Positions 1-8,138 are shown, counted from the stretch's first letter. The stretch: DNA of 64,000 nucleotides from Caldifarciminota bacterium SM23_42 (GCA_001303785.1 LJUJ01000002.1:129867-193866); one strand, 5' to 3'. Numbers and translations: made by a program. Notes: a model not told the origin generated them from the sequence alone.

Positions 1-714
1 GTGGAGACGGCAAAGAAGTCTGTTTCAGTTCCTGTAATTGCCAGTCTCAACTGCATCACGCCTCAGTGGTGGACCGATTATGCAAAGAGAATCGAGGCTG
101 CTGGTGCTGATGCGATAGAGTTGAACATATCGGTACTCCCGAGCGACCCGCGTCACTCGAGCAATGACATTGAGGACCTGCACTACAAGATTCTTGAAGG
201 TGTGAAAAATAGCGTGAAGGTCCCAGTTGCGGTAAAGATTGGTCCTTATTTCACCTCGATGGCGAGTGTCGCGCAGGAGTTATGCAATAGAGGTGCTTCG
301 GCACTGGTGTTGTTTAATCGCTTCTATCAGATTGATGTCAATACGGATAAGTTGAATCTGGTGCCTGGGTACCGGTTCAGTACGCCCGAAGAAATAAGTT
401 TGTCATTACGGTGGATATCCCTGCTCGCAGGCCGCATTAAGTGTGACCTTGCGGCGACCACTGGCGTTCACGATGCGAGTGGTGTCATAAAGCAATTGCT
501 TGCCGGCGCTTCGGCGGTTCAGGTATGTTCTACACTGTATATGCATGGCATCGGACACTTGGCAAACATTATCGCCAATTTGGAACTCTGGATGAAGAAG
601 CATCGGTTTGAGTCCATTGCGCAGTTCCGGGGTAAACTCAGTCAGCAGGAGAGCGATCGTCCCGAACTTTACGAACGCCTGCAATACATAAAAGCACTTG
701 TCGGTGTTGAATAG
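1..714 (+). CDS. Dihydroorotate dehydrogenase-like flavoprotein (5' truncated by window)
   Basis: The 237 residues visible are the C-terminal two thirds of a TIM-barrel flavoprotein of the dihydroorotate dehydrogenase (COG0167) family, whose members are usually 300-340 residues. The reading frame is open from base 1, so the leading GTG is probably an internal codon. The strand-end signature ELNIS (about residues 40-44) and the FMN-phosphate region GVHDASGVIKQLLAGA then AVQVCS near residues 153-178 are clear. In true enzymes ELNxS is followed by CPN or SPN, which supplies the catalytic base. Here it reads VLP, so the base is missing. A normal PyrD with its PyrK partner lies at 37.4-39.0 kb, so this is probably a paralogue of unknown function rather than the pyrimidine enzyme. 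Confidence 0.8.
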   Translation: METAKKSVSVPVIASLNCITPQWWTDYAKRIEAAGADAIELNISVLPSDPRHSSNDIEDLHYKILEGVKNSVKVPVAVKIGPYFTSMASVAQELCNRGASALVLFNRFYQIDVNTDKLNLVPGYRFSTPEEISLSLRWISLLAGRIKCDLAATTGVHDASGVIKQLLAGASAVQVCSTLYMHGIGHLANIIANLELWMKKHRFESIAQFRGKLSQQESDRPELYERLQYIKALVGVE

Positions 715-820
715 TTTTTGGACTCGACCCATGCGCTAGTGACGGATTGCTCTTCAGTTTTGATGAAATGGCGGAGCTATCCTATGTTCGATATCTGCTG
801 TCTCCCATCTCTAATTTCGC

Positions 821-848
821 TTGCCTTTTTCAATATTTTGTATAGAAT
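821..848 (+). promoter_or_regulatory. Predicted promoter of the 855 gene
   Basis: TTGCCT at 821-826 and TAGAAT at 843-848 are separated by 16 nt. The -10 box ends 6 nt before the ATG at 855 and no Shine-Dalgarno is present, so the mRNA would be leaderless or nearly so. The match is weaker than most promoters in this window. Confidence 0.45.
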
Positions 849-854
849 GATTGC

Positions 855-1745
855 ATGGGAACTTTCTTAGAGCATCTAGAGAAAATATTTGATTTTGTCC
901 TGAAAGAGACAACCGCGAAGGATATGGTTGACATACTGTACGACAAGACAAGAAAGATGACTGAGACACACATAATGGAACGAGATATTGAAAATTTCAT
1001 CGCTTATTTCAGACTTATGCTTTCGACTGCACGTGTCCCAAAAAAACTCAGATTTGAACCAAAGTTGATCCGTGCGTTCGTCGATCGTACTTATACCGGA
1101 TTCACAGATGCGGCCCAGGCTTTCAGGGCAAATCAACTCTACGAATACCTGAAGAACAAAATTGATGAAGGCACAGAGATGCAGAATGCACATCTCGAAC
1201 GCTTGGAAGCTGCATTGAGGGCTGAGAAGAAACCATCGTTGGAAAACATAATGGAACATGTACACATTGCCATGTTATTCAAATGGTTACAAGGGCCGAT
1301 AAAGGAAAGTCTTTCAAAAGAGTTACAGGATCAGATAATCGCGTTGGGTACGACCTACGGGCAGTGTCAGAGACATTTGGTGCTGAATGTTGAGTGGGAA
1401 CCATTCAAAGTGTCAGAGCGAGATTTGGGCACCATAACTAAGGAGTACAAAAGCTTTAAGAATGCCATCGAGGATTCACTGAAGACGGTAAGAGATGCCC
1501 GAGCCAAGAAGATCGATTCTGGCAAATATGAAGAGCAATTCCGGCTCATTATATCAAGTCTTGATAATCTCGTGAGAATGAGTGAAAAAGGCATTTTGAA
1601 TTCAATAGAGTCATTCAAGGACAAGGTGATCGTATCCACGGCCTTGATTTACATACAGGATGAGTTTGTGCGGAAGGATCCTCAACTGAAGAAGATCATC
1701 CAACTGCTCATCTCCCTCTATTACCAGTTCCGTGATAAGGTGTAA
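855..1745 (+). CDS. Hypothetical all-helical protein, 296 aa
   Basis: I do not recognise this protein. It has no signal peptide or membrane segment. The sequence is rich in Lys, Glu, Gln and Leu and looks alpha-helical throughout, with charged amphipathic stretches near residues 90-130 and 190-240. It is therefore probably a soluble cytoplasmic protein. It stands alone: the upstream DHODH-like gene ends 140 nt away, and a hairpin follows its stop codon. No catalytic motif or metal-ligand cluster is visible. Length and codon use look ordinary for the region, so I believe it is a real gene, but I can give no function. Confidence 0.75.
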   Translation: MGTFLEHLEKIFDFVLKETTAKDMVDILYDKTRKMTETHIMERDIENFIAYFRLMLSTARVPKKLRFEPKLIRAFVDRTYTGFTDAAQAFRANQLYEYLKNKIDEGTEMQNAHLERLEAALRAEKKPSLENIMEHVHIAMLFKWLQGPIKESLSKELQDQIIALGTTYGQCQRHLVLNVEWEPFKVSERDLGTITKEYKSFKNAIEDSLKTVRDARAKKIDSGKYEEQFRLIISSLDNLVRMSEKGILNSIESFKDKVIVSTALIYIQDEFVRKDPQLKKIIQLLISLYYQFRDKV

Positions 1746-1746
1746 A

Positions 1747-1773
1747 CTTCCCGGGAACACATAGCCCGGGAGG
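1747..1773 (+). terminator. Hairpin terminator after the 855 gene
   Basis: A 9-bp stem (1747-1755 with 1765-1773, core TCCCGGG/CCCGGGA, one T-G wobble) closes a 9-nt loop directly after the stop codon. Only a weak T-rich tract follows, so termination may be partial. Confidence 0.5.
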
Positions 1774-1870
1774 ATCTCTGTTGCATTGTTTCATACATAC
1801 TACACTATGTAGCATTTTATGTGTTAGGAAAGTAACTGGGTGATGAAATATAATACACCAAAATGTTTGT

Positions 1871-2305
1871 ATGATCAGGAAAATCACGCATAGCGATATT
1901 GACCGAGTGATTGTTTTGGCTAATCAGTTATGGCCCAGAAAGCAGATTGCCGCTGATAAAATGAGGGCTGTCATCTGCATGTATATCGAAGACCCAGCGT
2001 ATTTTATTCTTGGCTACGAAGGCGAAGGGACGATACTTGGTTTCATTACCGTCTCTATTCGTTGGGCATTATTTTATCAGGGCCGGGTCGCAATTATCGA
2101 AGATTTGATAGTTGAGAAATCGCATCGTGGCCAGGGCATCGGTTGCGAATTGGTGAGGCACGCTGAAAACACAATTATGAAAGAGGAATCGGTGAAGGGT
2201 ATCGAGTTGTGTTCAGACTTGCATCGTGAAGAAACGTTCGGTTTTTGGGAAAAGTGCGGCTACGAAAGGCTTGCATATCATTTCAGAAAGGAGCTTGAGC
2301 GTTGA
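1871..2305 (+). CDS. GNAT-family N-acetyltransferase
   Basis: This 144-residue protein has the length and layout of a single GNAT domain, which transfers an acetyl group from acetyl-CoA to an amine. The acetyl-CoA pyrophosphate loop is visible as HRGQGIG near residues 85-91, after the beta-4 strand IIEDLIVEK. The C-terminal part, ending in FWEKCGYER, matches the usual beta-6/beta-7 hairpin. The substrate cannot be told from sequence; aminoglycoside or other small-molecule acetylation is possible. The ATG at 1871 has no Shine-Dalgarno but sits 16 nt after a TATAAT (1849-1854), so the leader would be very short. Confidence 0.85.
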   Translation: MIRKITHSDIDRVIVLANQLWPRKQIAADKMRAVICMYIEDPAYFILGYEGEGTILGFITVSIRWALFYQGRVAIIEDLIVEKSHRGQGIGCELVRHAENTIMKEESVKGIELCSDLHREETFGFWEKCGYERLAYHFRKELER

Positions 2306-2348
2306 CATGGTGTTGATTAGTAGTATAACTCTGTAGTAAGGAAATCGC

Positions 2349-2864
2349 ATGACGCTCATCCAATGCCGGGAATGCCAGAAAGAGATTAGTACTGAGGCAA
2401 AGAATTGTCCTCATTGTGGTGCTCCTTTTCCAGCGAGAAAAAAGTGGAAGGGTTCCGGATTTGAATGGAAGTCCAAACAAACATTCTATGGCTATCCACT
2501 GGTGCATATCGCGTTCGGCCGTGACGCACAAAATAGAATCCGCGTGGCAAAAGGTATCATTGCGATCGGTCAATTCGGTATTGGGTTGGTAACCTTTGCT
2601 CAGTTTGGTATTGGCATTCTATTCGGCTTTGGGCAGTTCATTTTAGGACTAACGGGTCTTGGCCAATTTGCCATCACTGGTCTATTTGGAATCGGGCAGT
2701 TCGCCACGGGCTACATCGCAATCGGCCAGTTCGCGCTGGGTTACTATGTGCTCGCGCAGGCCGGATATGCCAAATTCTTATGGAGTCCAGGTGCAGAAGA
2801 CCCAGCAGCAGTGGAATTCTTTCGTCAGTTGCTACAGAATGTGAAGAGCTTTTTCCATGTATAA
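2349..2864 (+). CDS. Zinc-ribbon protein with GQF repeat array
   Basis: The 171-residue protein begins with a zinc ribbon, CRECQ then CPHCG (residues 6-23). A basic linker follows, then from about residue 68 to 140 a hydrophobic Gly-rich array in which Gln-Phe recurs with alternating steps of 10 and 11 residues: IGQFGIG, FAQFGIG, FGQFILG, LGQFAIT, IGQFATG, IGQFALG, then a degenerate LAQAGY. The regular period suggests a solenoid or a stack of short hairpins, possibly membrane-associated, rather than ordinary transmembrane helices. A short polar tail ends in an amphipathic helix. I know similar Gly-rich repeat proteins only as uncharacterised. AAGGAAATCGC before the ATG is a modest ribosome site. 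Confidence 0.75.
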   Translation: MTLIQCRECQKEISTEAKNCPHCGAPFPARKKWKGSGFEWKSKQTFYGYPLVHIAFGRDAQNRIRVAKGIIAIGQFGIGLVTFAQFGIGILFGFGQFILGLTGLGQFAITGLFGIGQFATGYIAIGQFALGYYVLAQAGYAKFLWSPGAEDPAAVEFFRQLLQNVKSFFHV

Positions 2865-2870
2865 GACTGT

Positions 2871-3131
2871 TTGTATTTTACAGGCAGGTTTTGTTTGCTT
2901 TTGCTGCTCATCGCGATTCCGTTTACGAGTGTTGGGACGAGCTTGTGTCGTGCTGAAGAAGACTGTGTCACCATGAAAGAGGAGGCGCGATTGTTTGAGT
3001 CCAAACACTTCGAGATCGAGAGGTTATGTGACTTAATTTACGCTGCGATCTGTACGAACAGTACTCATAGACCCAATTGTTTCCGAATCAAGCATATCGG
3101 TATCGAACCGAAACTGAGTAGCCTGTTGTGA
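2871..3131 (+). CDS. Doubtful small secreted protein or remnant, 86 aa
   Basis: A TTG-initiated frame begins 6 nt after the previous gene. It encodes a hydrophobic stretch (LLLLLIAIPF) and a short region ending in Cys that resembles a signal peptide or lipobox. The remainder matches nothing I know. It has no Shine-Dalgarno, and its last 67 nt lie antisense to the end of the DUF885 gene. It may be a small exported protein or the decayed start of one. Confidence 0.25.
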   Translation: MYFTGRFCLLLLLIAIPFTSVGTSLCRAEEDCVTMKEEARLFESKHFEIERLCDLIYAAICTNSTHRPNCFRIKHIGIEPKLSSLL

Positions 3132-4684
3132 AAATCCCTTAGCTGGAATTCATCTCCCAGTTTTTTTTGGTAATCTTTTCTTAATTCGAGAATTTGCCTT
3201 TTTCCTATCAGATAACTCATAGGCTGAGTCGGTGTGAAGGTATAACGGGTCACCTCTTTTTTGGCATGTACTTTCTGTACTTTTGCGTCATTGACCAGAA
3301 GGTTGACTGCCTGGTCATAATTCATCTTCCTTGTGTGCAATTCTACATCTATTATCACGCGGCAAGCTCGCCACAACTGATCTTTCAGCTGCAGTAGCCG
3401 AGAACGGGGGTCTGAGTAGAAGCCCCTATCATACATCATCTCCTCGCAGTACAATGCCCAGCCTTCAACGAAAACCGACGTGCGTAGTAGGGGCCGTAGC
3501 TTGTTCTGTAAACGATTAGCGTGTACCAATTGCAAATGGTGACCTGGATAACCTTCATGTAATGCGGTAACCGGAATGCCGTACACGGAATGTCCGCGCA
3601 ATATTTCTTCTTGCTCGTCAATCGATGTCATCTCATCAACCGGCGTGACAAAGAAATATCCCTTTTGTTGTTTCTCAAAGGGCGCCGGTCTCATATATGC
3701 CGCATACGGTAATATCGGTCTGAGAAAGGTTGGAGTAGTTATGACTTCTAGTTCCTCACCTTCAGGGATACTCGCAAGCGCTTTGTCTCGCACAAATCTT
3801 CGAGCACGCTCCATTTCCCTCTTGTAAGTTGCAAGCAGCTCATTTGCTCGAGGATGCGCTCTTTTTATATAATCAACAGCACTAACCCACGTTCCGTGTG
3901 TATCGATTGTCTTGGCAAGGCGTGCCAGTGCATCTTCAGTTGTTTTCTTCATCGCTCTGCCGTATTCCAGAAGTTCTTCTGCACTATACGGGAGCATGTG
4001 ATCTGTCTTCAGTTTAAACGCGTATTGATCGGCACCTATGGCGAATTCACCCTTTGAACGTGGAAGTAATTCGTCTCTTAAGAATATTCCATATGCATCT
4101 AATGCTAAGGATGCTTCGCGGCCCGCATTTTCCAAATCCTTAGCTAATTTCGGCACCCCGGTACTCAAACGCGCGACTATTGTCTCCAGAAAATTCTTGC
4201 CTCCTTCATTAATTTCAATTGCGAGTTTTGTGAATGCCTCTGGCGCATCTTTCAGATTATGCCTGCTGTCTTCGAGAAAACGTGGTATCTGTCGCATGCG
4301 TGATAAGATGGCGGCGGCGCGTTCTTCGATGGACGCAAATTCTCGTACATACAGGATGAAAAGTGCATCAACGCAGAGATCCGCGTATTCCGCGGCATTT
4401 TTTTCCCAATGCCTGATTTCTTCAAATGAATGTATGCTTGATTCCAAAAAATTCTGGAGTAGCTGCCAGTCGATGTACTCTTCGTCGGTCAAGTCCTGTT
4501 TGTTTATCTTTCGTAGTCGAGTCAGGAAATCCTTGTGCGATTTATTGATCCCTGTTAAAAAGTCACGGTCGACATTATCCAATTCGTAATCGTATTTGTG
4601 TATGCCTACGAATGTTGCAGAGTGGGGCGAGCTTTTCCAAAATGATTCGAGTATTTCGTCAACTATGCATGAAAACTCTGACAT
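3065..4684 (-). CDS. DUF885 family protein (predicted metallopeptidase-like)
   Basis: This 539-residue protein matches the DUF885 family, whose typical length is 550-600. The family hallmark ALHEGYPGHHLQ, near residue 375, is intact. It resembles an HExxH-type zinc site, and DUF885 is regarded as a peptidase-like fold related to M32-type helical proteases, although few members have been tested. No signal peptide is seen, so it probably acts in the cytoplasm. I chose the ATG at 4684 because GAGGAGG lies just upstream; the more upstream frame start at 4702 has no such site. A TTGACA-N16-TACATT promoter lies at 4738-4765. Confidence 0.88.
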   Translation of the reverse strand: MSEFSCIVDEILESFWKSSPHSATFVGIHKYDYELDNVDRDFLTGINKSHKDFLTRLRKINKQDLTDEEYIDWQLLQNFLESSIHSFEEIRHWEKNAAEYADLCVDALFILYVREFASIEERAAAILSRMRQIPRFLEDSRHNLKDAPEAFTKLAIEINEGGKNFLETIVARLSTGVPKLAKDLENAGREASLALDAYGIFLRDELLPRSKGEFAIGADQYAFKLKTDHMLPYSAEELLEYGRAMKKTTEDALARLAKTIDTHGTWVSAVDYIKRAHPRANELLATYKREMERARRFVRDKALASIPEGEELEVITTPTFLRPILPYAAYMRPAPFEKQQKGYFFVTPVDEMTSIDEQEEILRGHSVYGIPVTALHEGYPGHHLQLVHANRLQNKLRPLLRTSVFVEGWALYCEEMMYDRGFYSDPRSRLLQLKDQLWRACRVIIDVELHTRKMNYDQAVNLLVNDAKVQKVHAKKEVTRYTFTPTQPMSYLIGKRQILELRKDYQKKLGDEFQLRDFHNRLLSFGSIPICLIRKQLGL

Positions 4685-4737
4685 GAGACCTCCTCGATGC
4701 AAGTTCCCCTATGCCTTCCTGATCCAGTGGGTTCTTT

Positions 4738-4765
4738 AATGTATTGATATTCGATGATTTGTCAA
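4738..4765 (-). promoter_or_regulatory. Predicted promoter of the DUF885 gene
   Basis: On the minus strand, TTGACA (4765-4760) and TACATT (4743-4738) are separated by 16 nt. It is back-to-back with the rightward promoter at 4773-4800. Confidence 0.6.
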
Positions 4766-4772
4766 CCGACCA

Positions 4773-4800
4773 TTGACAATCTGCAATATTCAATTAGGAT
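4773..4800 (+). promoter_or_regulatory. Predicted promoter of the 4830 lipoprotein gene
   Basis: TTGACA (4773-4778), 16 nt, TAGGAT (4795-4800). It lies 30 nt before the chosen ATG, which rules out the longer reading frame that starts inside the promoter. Confidence 0.6.
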
Positions 4801-4829
4801 GGACTGTTGGGAATGGATGGAGGGAACGC

Positions 4830-5792
4830 ATGAAAGTGGTTGAGTTAGTCAGTATAGTACTACTGCTCATATTGGTCACATGCGGTGATGGCGAATATTC
4901 GGAGATACGAATGACTATGCCTCAAGATGGTTCAACAGTGGGCGGAATGGTGAGAGTCGAGACCAATGTTAGTGCCGCGGTGATGGTGCAGTTTTACGTC
5001 GATGATACACTCATATACACGTGTGATTCAGTCCCTTTTGTTTTTACATGGAATACTTTCCTTCACTCCAATAACTCTTCACACGTAATTTATGCGAAGG
5101 TTAAATGCATGAATTATGATGAGGTGTACTCGGATACGATCTTGGTAACTATAGATAACGGAACCATGATTTTCGCTGATGATTTTGAAAGCTATGTTCT
5201 TGGTGACTATCCGTATGCTGGCTGGTTTGAGATATGGCCAGGTGCAGGTAGTAGCTACACCTACGTTGATAGGGGTATTGCGAGTACCGGTGAGCAGAGT
5301 TTCCGCCTGGAAGGCACCGAAGATTTAGTAAGAACGGATGGCGTGGAGCTTGTCTTGGACGATGTCGACCACCTAATCTACGAAACTTCGTTGATGCTTC
5401 CGTCGAGCGACTCAGCTGGTGCGCTTTTCGGCTTCTTTGTCCTGCTGAATCCATCGCTGGGTGCAATTTACAACGGTGTTTGGTTTAACCGTGATGATAA
5501 TCTCGTGTACGCACGTGGTGTTGTGGAGGACAGCACCGGTCGTACATGGGAGCATGACACGTGGTACTCTGTAAGGGTGACACTCGATTATTCCCAAATG
5601 ATAATGAATGTTTGGCTTGGTGGTGAGCAGATCGTGTCCGACTTGCCGGCAATACCGCGTGACCTGACTGATACCTTTGCGCTGGCAACCGAACATGGAA
5701 CCCATGGTATCGTCTATTATGATGACGTGAGGATGTTGAATGAAGCAGGCAGCACTGATGCGGCTGGTAACAGGTCGCGACCCGTACCTTGA
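4830..5792 (+). CDS. Lipoprotein with Ig-like and jelly-roll domains
   Basis: The 320-residue product starts with a lipoprotein signal: a hydrophobic run, then LVTC, with Cys at residue 18. Residues of about 25-110 look like a bacterial Ig-like domain of the kind that opens with PQDGSTVGG and contains VQFYVDDTLI. The region from about residue 115 (DDFESY) to 305 resembles a concanavalin/LamG-like jelly roll often found in surface glycan-binding proteins. No catalytic residues are evident, so binding or structure at the cell surface is likely. GGAGGG lies 6-11 nt upstream of the ATG at 4830 and supports this start. Confidence 0.75.
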   Translation: MKVVELVSIVLLLILVTCGDGEYSEIRMTMPQDGSTVGGMVRVETNVSAAVMVQFYVDDTLIYTCDSVPFVFTWNTFLHSNNSSHVIYAKVKCMNYDEVYSDTILVTIDNGTMIFADDFESYVLGDYPYAGWFEIWPGAGSSYTYVDRGIASTGEQSFRLEGTEDLVRTDGVELVLDDVDHLIYETSLMLPSSDSAGALFGFFVLLNPSLGAIYNGVWFNRDDNLVYARGVVEDSTGRTWEHDTWYSVRVTLDYSQMIMNVWLGGEQIVSDLPAIPRDLTDTFALATEHGTHGIVYYDDVRMLNEAGSTDAAGNRSRPVP

Positions 5793-5921
5793 CAGTCAGC
5801 CAATAAAGCGGTATTATTGCCCCTAACGTAATATTCCATACGCTGCGTAGCACCAAATTATGCTGTTTCTAAATAGGGATTCTTCAAATGTTCTTGGTGT
5901 TTTAGAGAAGGGGGCTTTGTT

Positions 5922-7328
5922 ATGAGTGGTGTGGTAGGGATCATTTCTGGGAAGGATTGCAAGGAGAATCTGTTTTATGCCACCGATTATCATTCGCATT
6001 TAGGGACTTCCTTTGGTGGCCTTGCGATTTCGGACGGTAGGTCAACCGCAAAAAAGATACATAGCATAGCACGGGTGCAATTCAAGTCGCGATTCGCAGA
6101 AGACATAGATTTCATAAATATGCATGGAAATGCCGGCATCGGAGTGATTAGCGATCGCGATACACAACCTCTGATCATGAGATTGAAGTTTGGTGAGTAT
6201 GCAATATGTGGCGCTGGTTATATTGATAACCAGGATGAATTAGCCAAGAAGTTGATTGATGAAGGCATTGTTTTTTCGGAAATGCCAAACGGCAAGGTGA
6301 ATCAGATTGAACTGGCTGCTAAGCTGATAAACAAGGGCAAAACATTAGTTGATGGAATTGAGTACATGCATAGACACATCGATGGCTCAATGTCCTTACT
6401 GCTACTGGGCAAAGAGGGTGTGTATGCTGCTAGGGACAAATATGGTCGAACCCCTCTCGTCCTGGCAGAAAGAAATGGTGATAAGATCGTAGTATCTGAG
6501 ACTTGCTCATATAAAAATCTAAGCTTTGAAACGAAAAAATATCTGGGTCCGGGTGAAATAGTTTTCTTGAGTTCAAAAGAAACCAAGCAGTTGAGAAAGC
6601 CGAACGATATTCTTCAACTGTGTACTTTCTTGTTTGTCTACGCCGGGTTTCCGGCATCTGAATACGAAGGAAAAAATGTCGAAGAGTTTCGCGAAATATC
6701 GGGCAGGATTATTGCCAAGCATGATAGCGTGGAGGTGGACTTCGTGGCTGGGATTGCTGATTCGGGGACTGCTTATGCACACGGTTATTCCCATGAATCT
6801 GGTGTGCCCGTGAAGATTCCGCTTCTAAAATACACCCCCGGGTGGGCAAGAAGTTATGTGCCGCCGGCACAAGAAACGAGAGACCTCATCGCCTTGATGA
6901 AACAGATCACGGCCGATGTTTTGATAAAAGGACAGAGAATGGTGATAACCGAAGATTCGATCGTACGGGGCACTCAGTTAAAGAATTTTTTACTCGTGAA
7001 GTTATGGAATTCCGGAGCGAGAGAGGTTCACGTGCGACCCGCTTGTCCAGCCCTGATGTTTCCGTGTAAGTTCCTGTACTCGACTAGACAGCTTGATGAA
7101 TTGTTTGCTCGCCGTATAATAAAGCAGTTCCACGGTAAGCATATAGAGAATGTCGAACCTTATCTGGACCTTGATTCTCCAGATTACAGGAAGATGATAA
7201 ACGCCATGGAGAAAGACCTCAATGTTACGTCGTTAAGATACCAGAGGCTCGAAGATATGATGACGACTACGGGTTTGCCTGCCGAGAGCCTGTGTACGTA
7301 CTGCTGGACCGGCAAGACGGTTCGATAG
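5922..7328 (+). CDS. Amidophosphoribosyltransferase (PurF) homologue lacking glutaminase residues
   Basis: This 468-residue protein has the two-domain PurF layout. The C-terminal phosphoribosyltransferase half is well kept: ITEDSIVRGTQ (PRPP loop, near residue 347), GIADSGTAYAHGY (near 279) and a C-terminal CTYCWTG where PurF has a conserved Cys-containing end. The N-terminal Ntn-glutaminase half is degenerate. The nucleophile Cys that follows Met in PurF (MCGIVGI) is Ser here (MSGVVGI). The RYST and HNGN segments that bind glutamine read GVISDRD and GAGYIDN. Glutamine hydrolysis is therefore unlikely; the protein may use free ammonia, another amine, or have a new role. It is a single gene behind AGAAGGGGG. 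Confidence 0.85.
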   Translation: MSGVVGIISGKDCKENLFYATDYHSHLGTSFGGLAISDGRSTAKKIHSIARVQFKSRFAEDIDFINMHGNAGIGVISDRDTQPLIMRLKFGEYAICGAGYIDNQDELAKKLIDEGIVFSEMPNGKVNQIELAAKLINKGKTLVDGIEYMHRHIDGSMSLLLLGKEGVYAARDKYGRTPLVLAERNGDKIVVSETCSYKNLSFETKKYLGPGEIVFLSSKETKQLRKPNDILQLCTFLFVYAGFPASEYEGKNVEEFREISGRIIAKHDSVEVDFVAGIADSGTAYAHGYSHESGVPVKIPLLKYTPGWARSYVPPAQETRDLIALMKQITADVLIKGQRMVITEDSIVRGTQLKNFLLVKLWNSGAREVHVRPACPALMFPCKFLYSTRQLDELFARRIIKQFHGKHIENVEPYLDLDSPDYRKMINAMEKDLNVTSLRYQRLEDMMTTTGLPAESLCTYCWTGKTVR

Positions 7329-7381
7329 ATAACGGCATCTAGCCGGCGTGGGTTGTGTATTCAATATCTCAACCGATAGCT

Positions 7382-7903
7382 TTAGCAGCCGAGACGTACT
7401 CTGAGGACGGGATGCCACTCTATTGGCTGTCCTCCAGTATAATATAGATGGAAATCTGTAATTCCAAAATCTACAGCCAGTTCTTTACCTATTTCTTGAA
7501 TCACTCCTAGCTTGGTGGAGAGTGCTAAGTCGCCATACATTAGGCTGAGATGAGGCATATAGTTTTTATCATTATCTTGAGCAAGTTCCGTACACGCTAT
7601 TGAACGTGCATTCATCAAAGCTTTTGTTTTTTCTGCCTTGATGAACATGCATCTGAAAAATTGGTTAAGATATGCAACTTCCCTCAATTTGATCTCAAGG
7701 GGCTCTATTAGCGTCGCGAGTTTTTCTGTTTTAGATTTCAATTCACTGACCGGCGATTGTATTTCTCCAATCAGAGTAACGTGAGGTTCGAACCTTGGGG
7801 TTGAATGCTTTTTACTGAGGTCTACGATGAGCCTCTGTAAGTCATCGCGTGTCCTCCCCGTGGGCATCAACCAGAGTGAATAGACTTCCTTTTTATAATA
7901 CAT
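7382..7903 (-). CDS. 2H phosphoesterase, cyclic phosphodiesterase/2'-5' RNA ligase-like
   Basis: This 173-residue protein has the two HxT/S motifs of the 2H superfamily, PHVTLIG (near residue 42) and PHLSLMYG (near residue 119), which together form the active site for 2',3'- or 1',2'-cyclic phosphates. The overall form is nearest to the plant/yeast cyclic phosphodiesterase branch. I place the start at 7903 because this ATG overlaps the stop of the preceding 56-residue gene by one base (TAATG), a classic translational-coupling arrangement. A further ATG upstream in the same frame lies inside that gene. The likely substrate is an RNA end or a cyclic nucleotide. Confidence 0.85.
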   Translation of the reverse strand: MYYKKEVYSLWLMPTGRTRDDLQRLIVDLSKKHSTPRFEPHVTLIGEIQSPVSELKSKTEKLATLIEPLEIKLREVAYLNQFFRCMFIKAEKTKALMNARSIACTELAQDNDKNYMPHLSLMYGDLALSTKLGVIQEIGKELAVDFGITDFHLYYTGGQPIEWHPVLRVRLGC

Positions 7904-8073
7904 TACTCTTGCTGCATTTGCTGCCATTCTTTGAGAAGAACCTTACGCCTTCTGTTCTGCTCACGCCCACTGCGGGTGTATTTTTTCTTGTCCTTGTGGA
8001 CATGGGTCGGACGGTGTGGCGCGCGGATTTTGTGACCTTTCTTAATACGGATCTTGAATTTCTCCTTAGACAT
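7903..8073 (-). CDS. Small basic protein, 56 aa, coupled to the 2H phosphoesterase
   Basis: This 56-codon gene runs from the ATG at 8073 to a stop overlapping the next start. The product is extremely basic, with Lys/Arg/His clusters (KKGHKIRAPHRP, HKDKKKY, NRRRKV) and a Gln/Glu-rich C-terminal helix. Such composition suggests RNA or ribosome binding, which fits its partner, a predicted RNA-end phosphoesterase. No family is recognised with certainty. A near-consensus promoter (8080-8108) ends 6 nt before the ATG and no Shine-Dalgarno exists, so translation is probably leaderless. Confidence 0.7.
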   Translation of the reverse strand: MSKEKFKIRIKKGHKIRAPHRPTHVHKDKKKYTRSGREQNRRRKVLLKEWQQMQQE

Positions 8074-8079
8074 AATCTT

Positions 8080-8108
8080 AGTATAACAAAAGGTGTCTGT
8101 GCAGTCAA
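8080..8108 (-). promoter_or_regulatory. Predicted promoter of the 56-aa gene and 2H phosphoesterase
   Basis: Minus strand TTGACT (8108-8103), 17 nt, TATACT (8085-8080), then 6 nt to the ATG. It is one of two promoters here with a 17-nt spacer, and is divergent from the rubrerythrin promoter 30 nt away. Confidence 0.65.
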
Positions 8109-8138
8109 CAAACGTCTCAATGAAACTACTTCCAATTA

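Noticed and set aside
4038-4589. 183-codon frame antisense to the DUF885 gene
   Set aside because: Composition is that of a mirrored coding region; the DUF885 frame is supported by its family motif and ribosome site.
5485-5856. Several long open frames antisense to the 4830 lipoprotein gene
   Set aside because: They have no ribosome sites or recognisable domains and vary as expected for shadows of the real gene.
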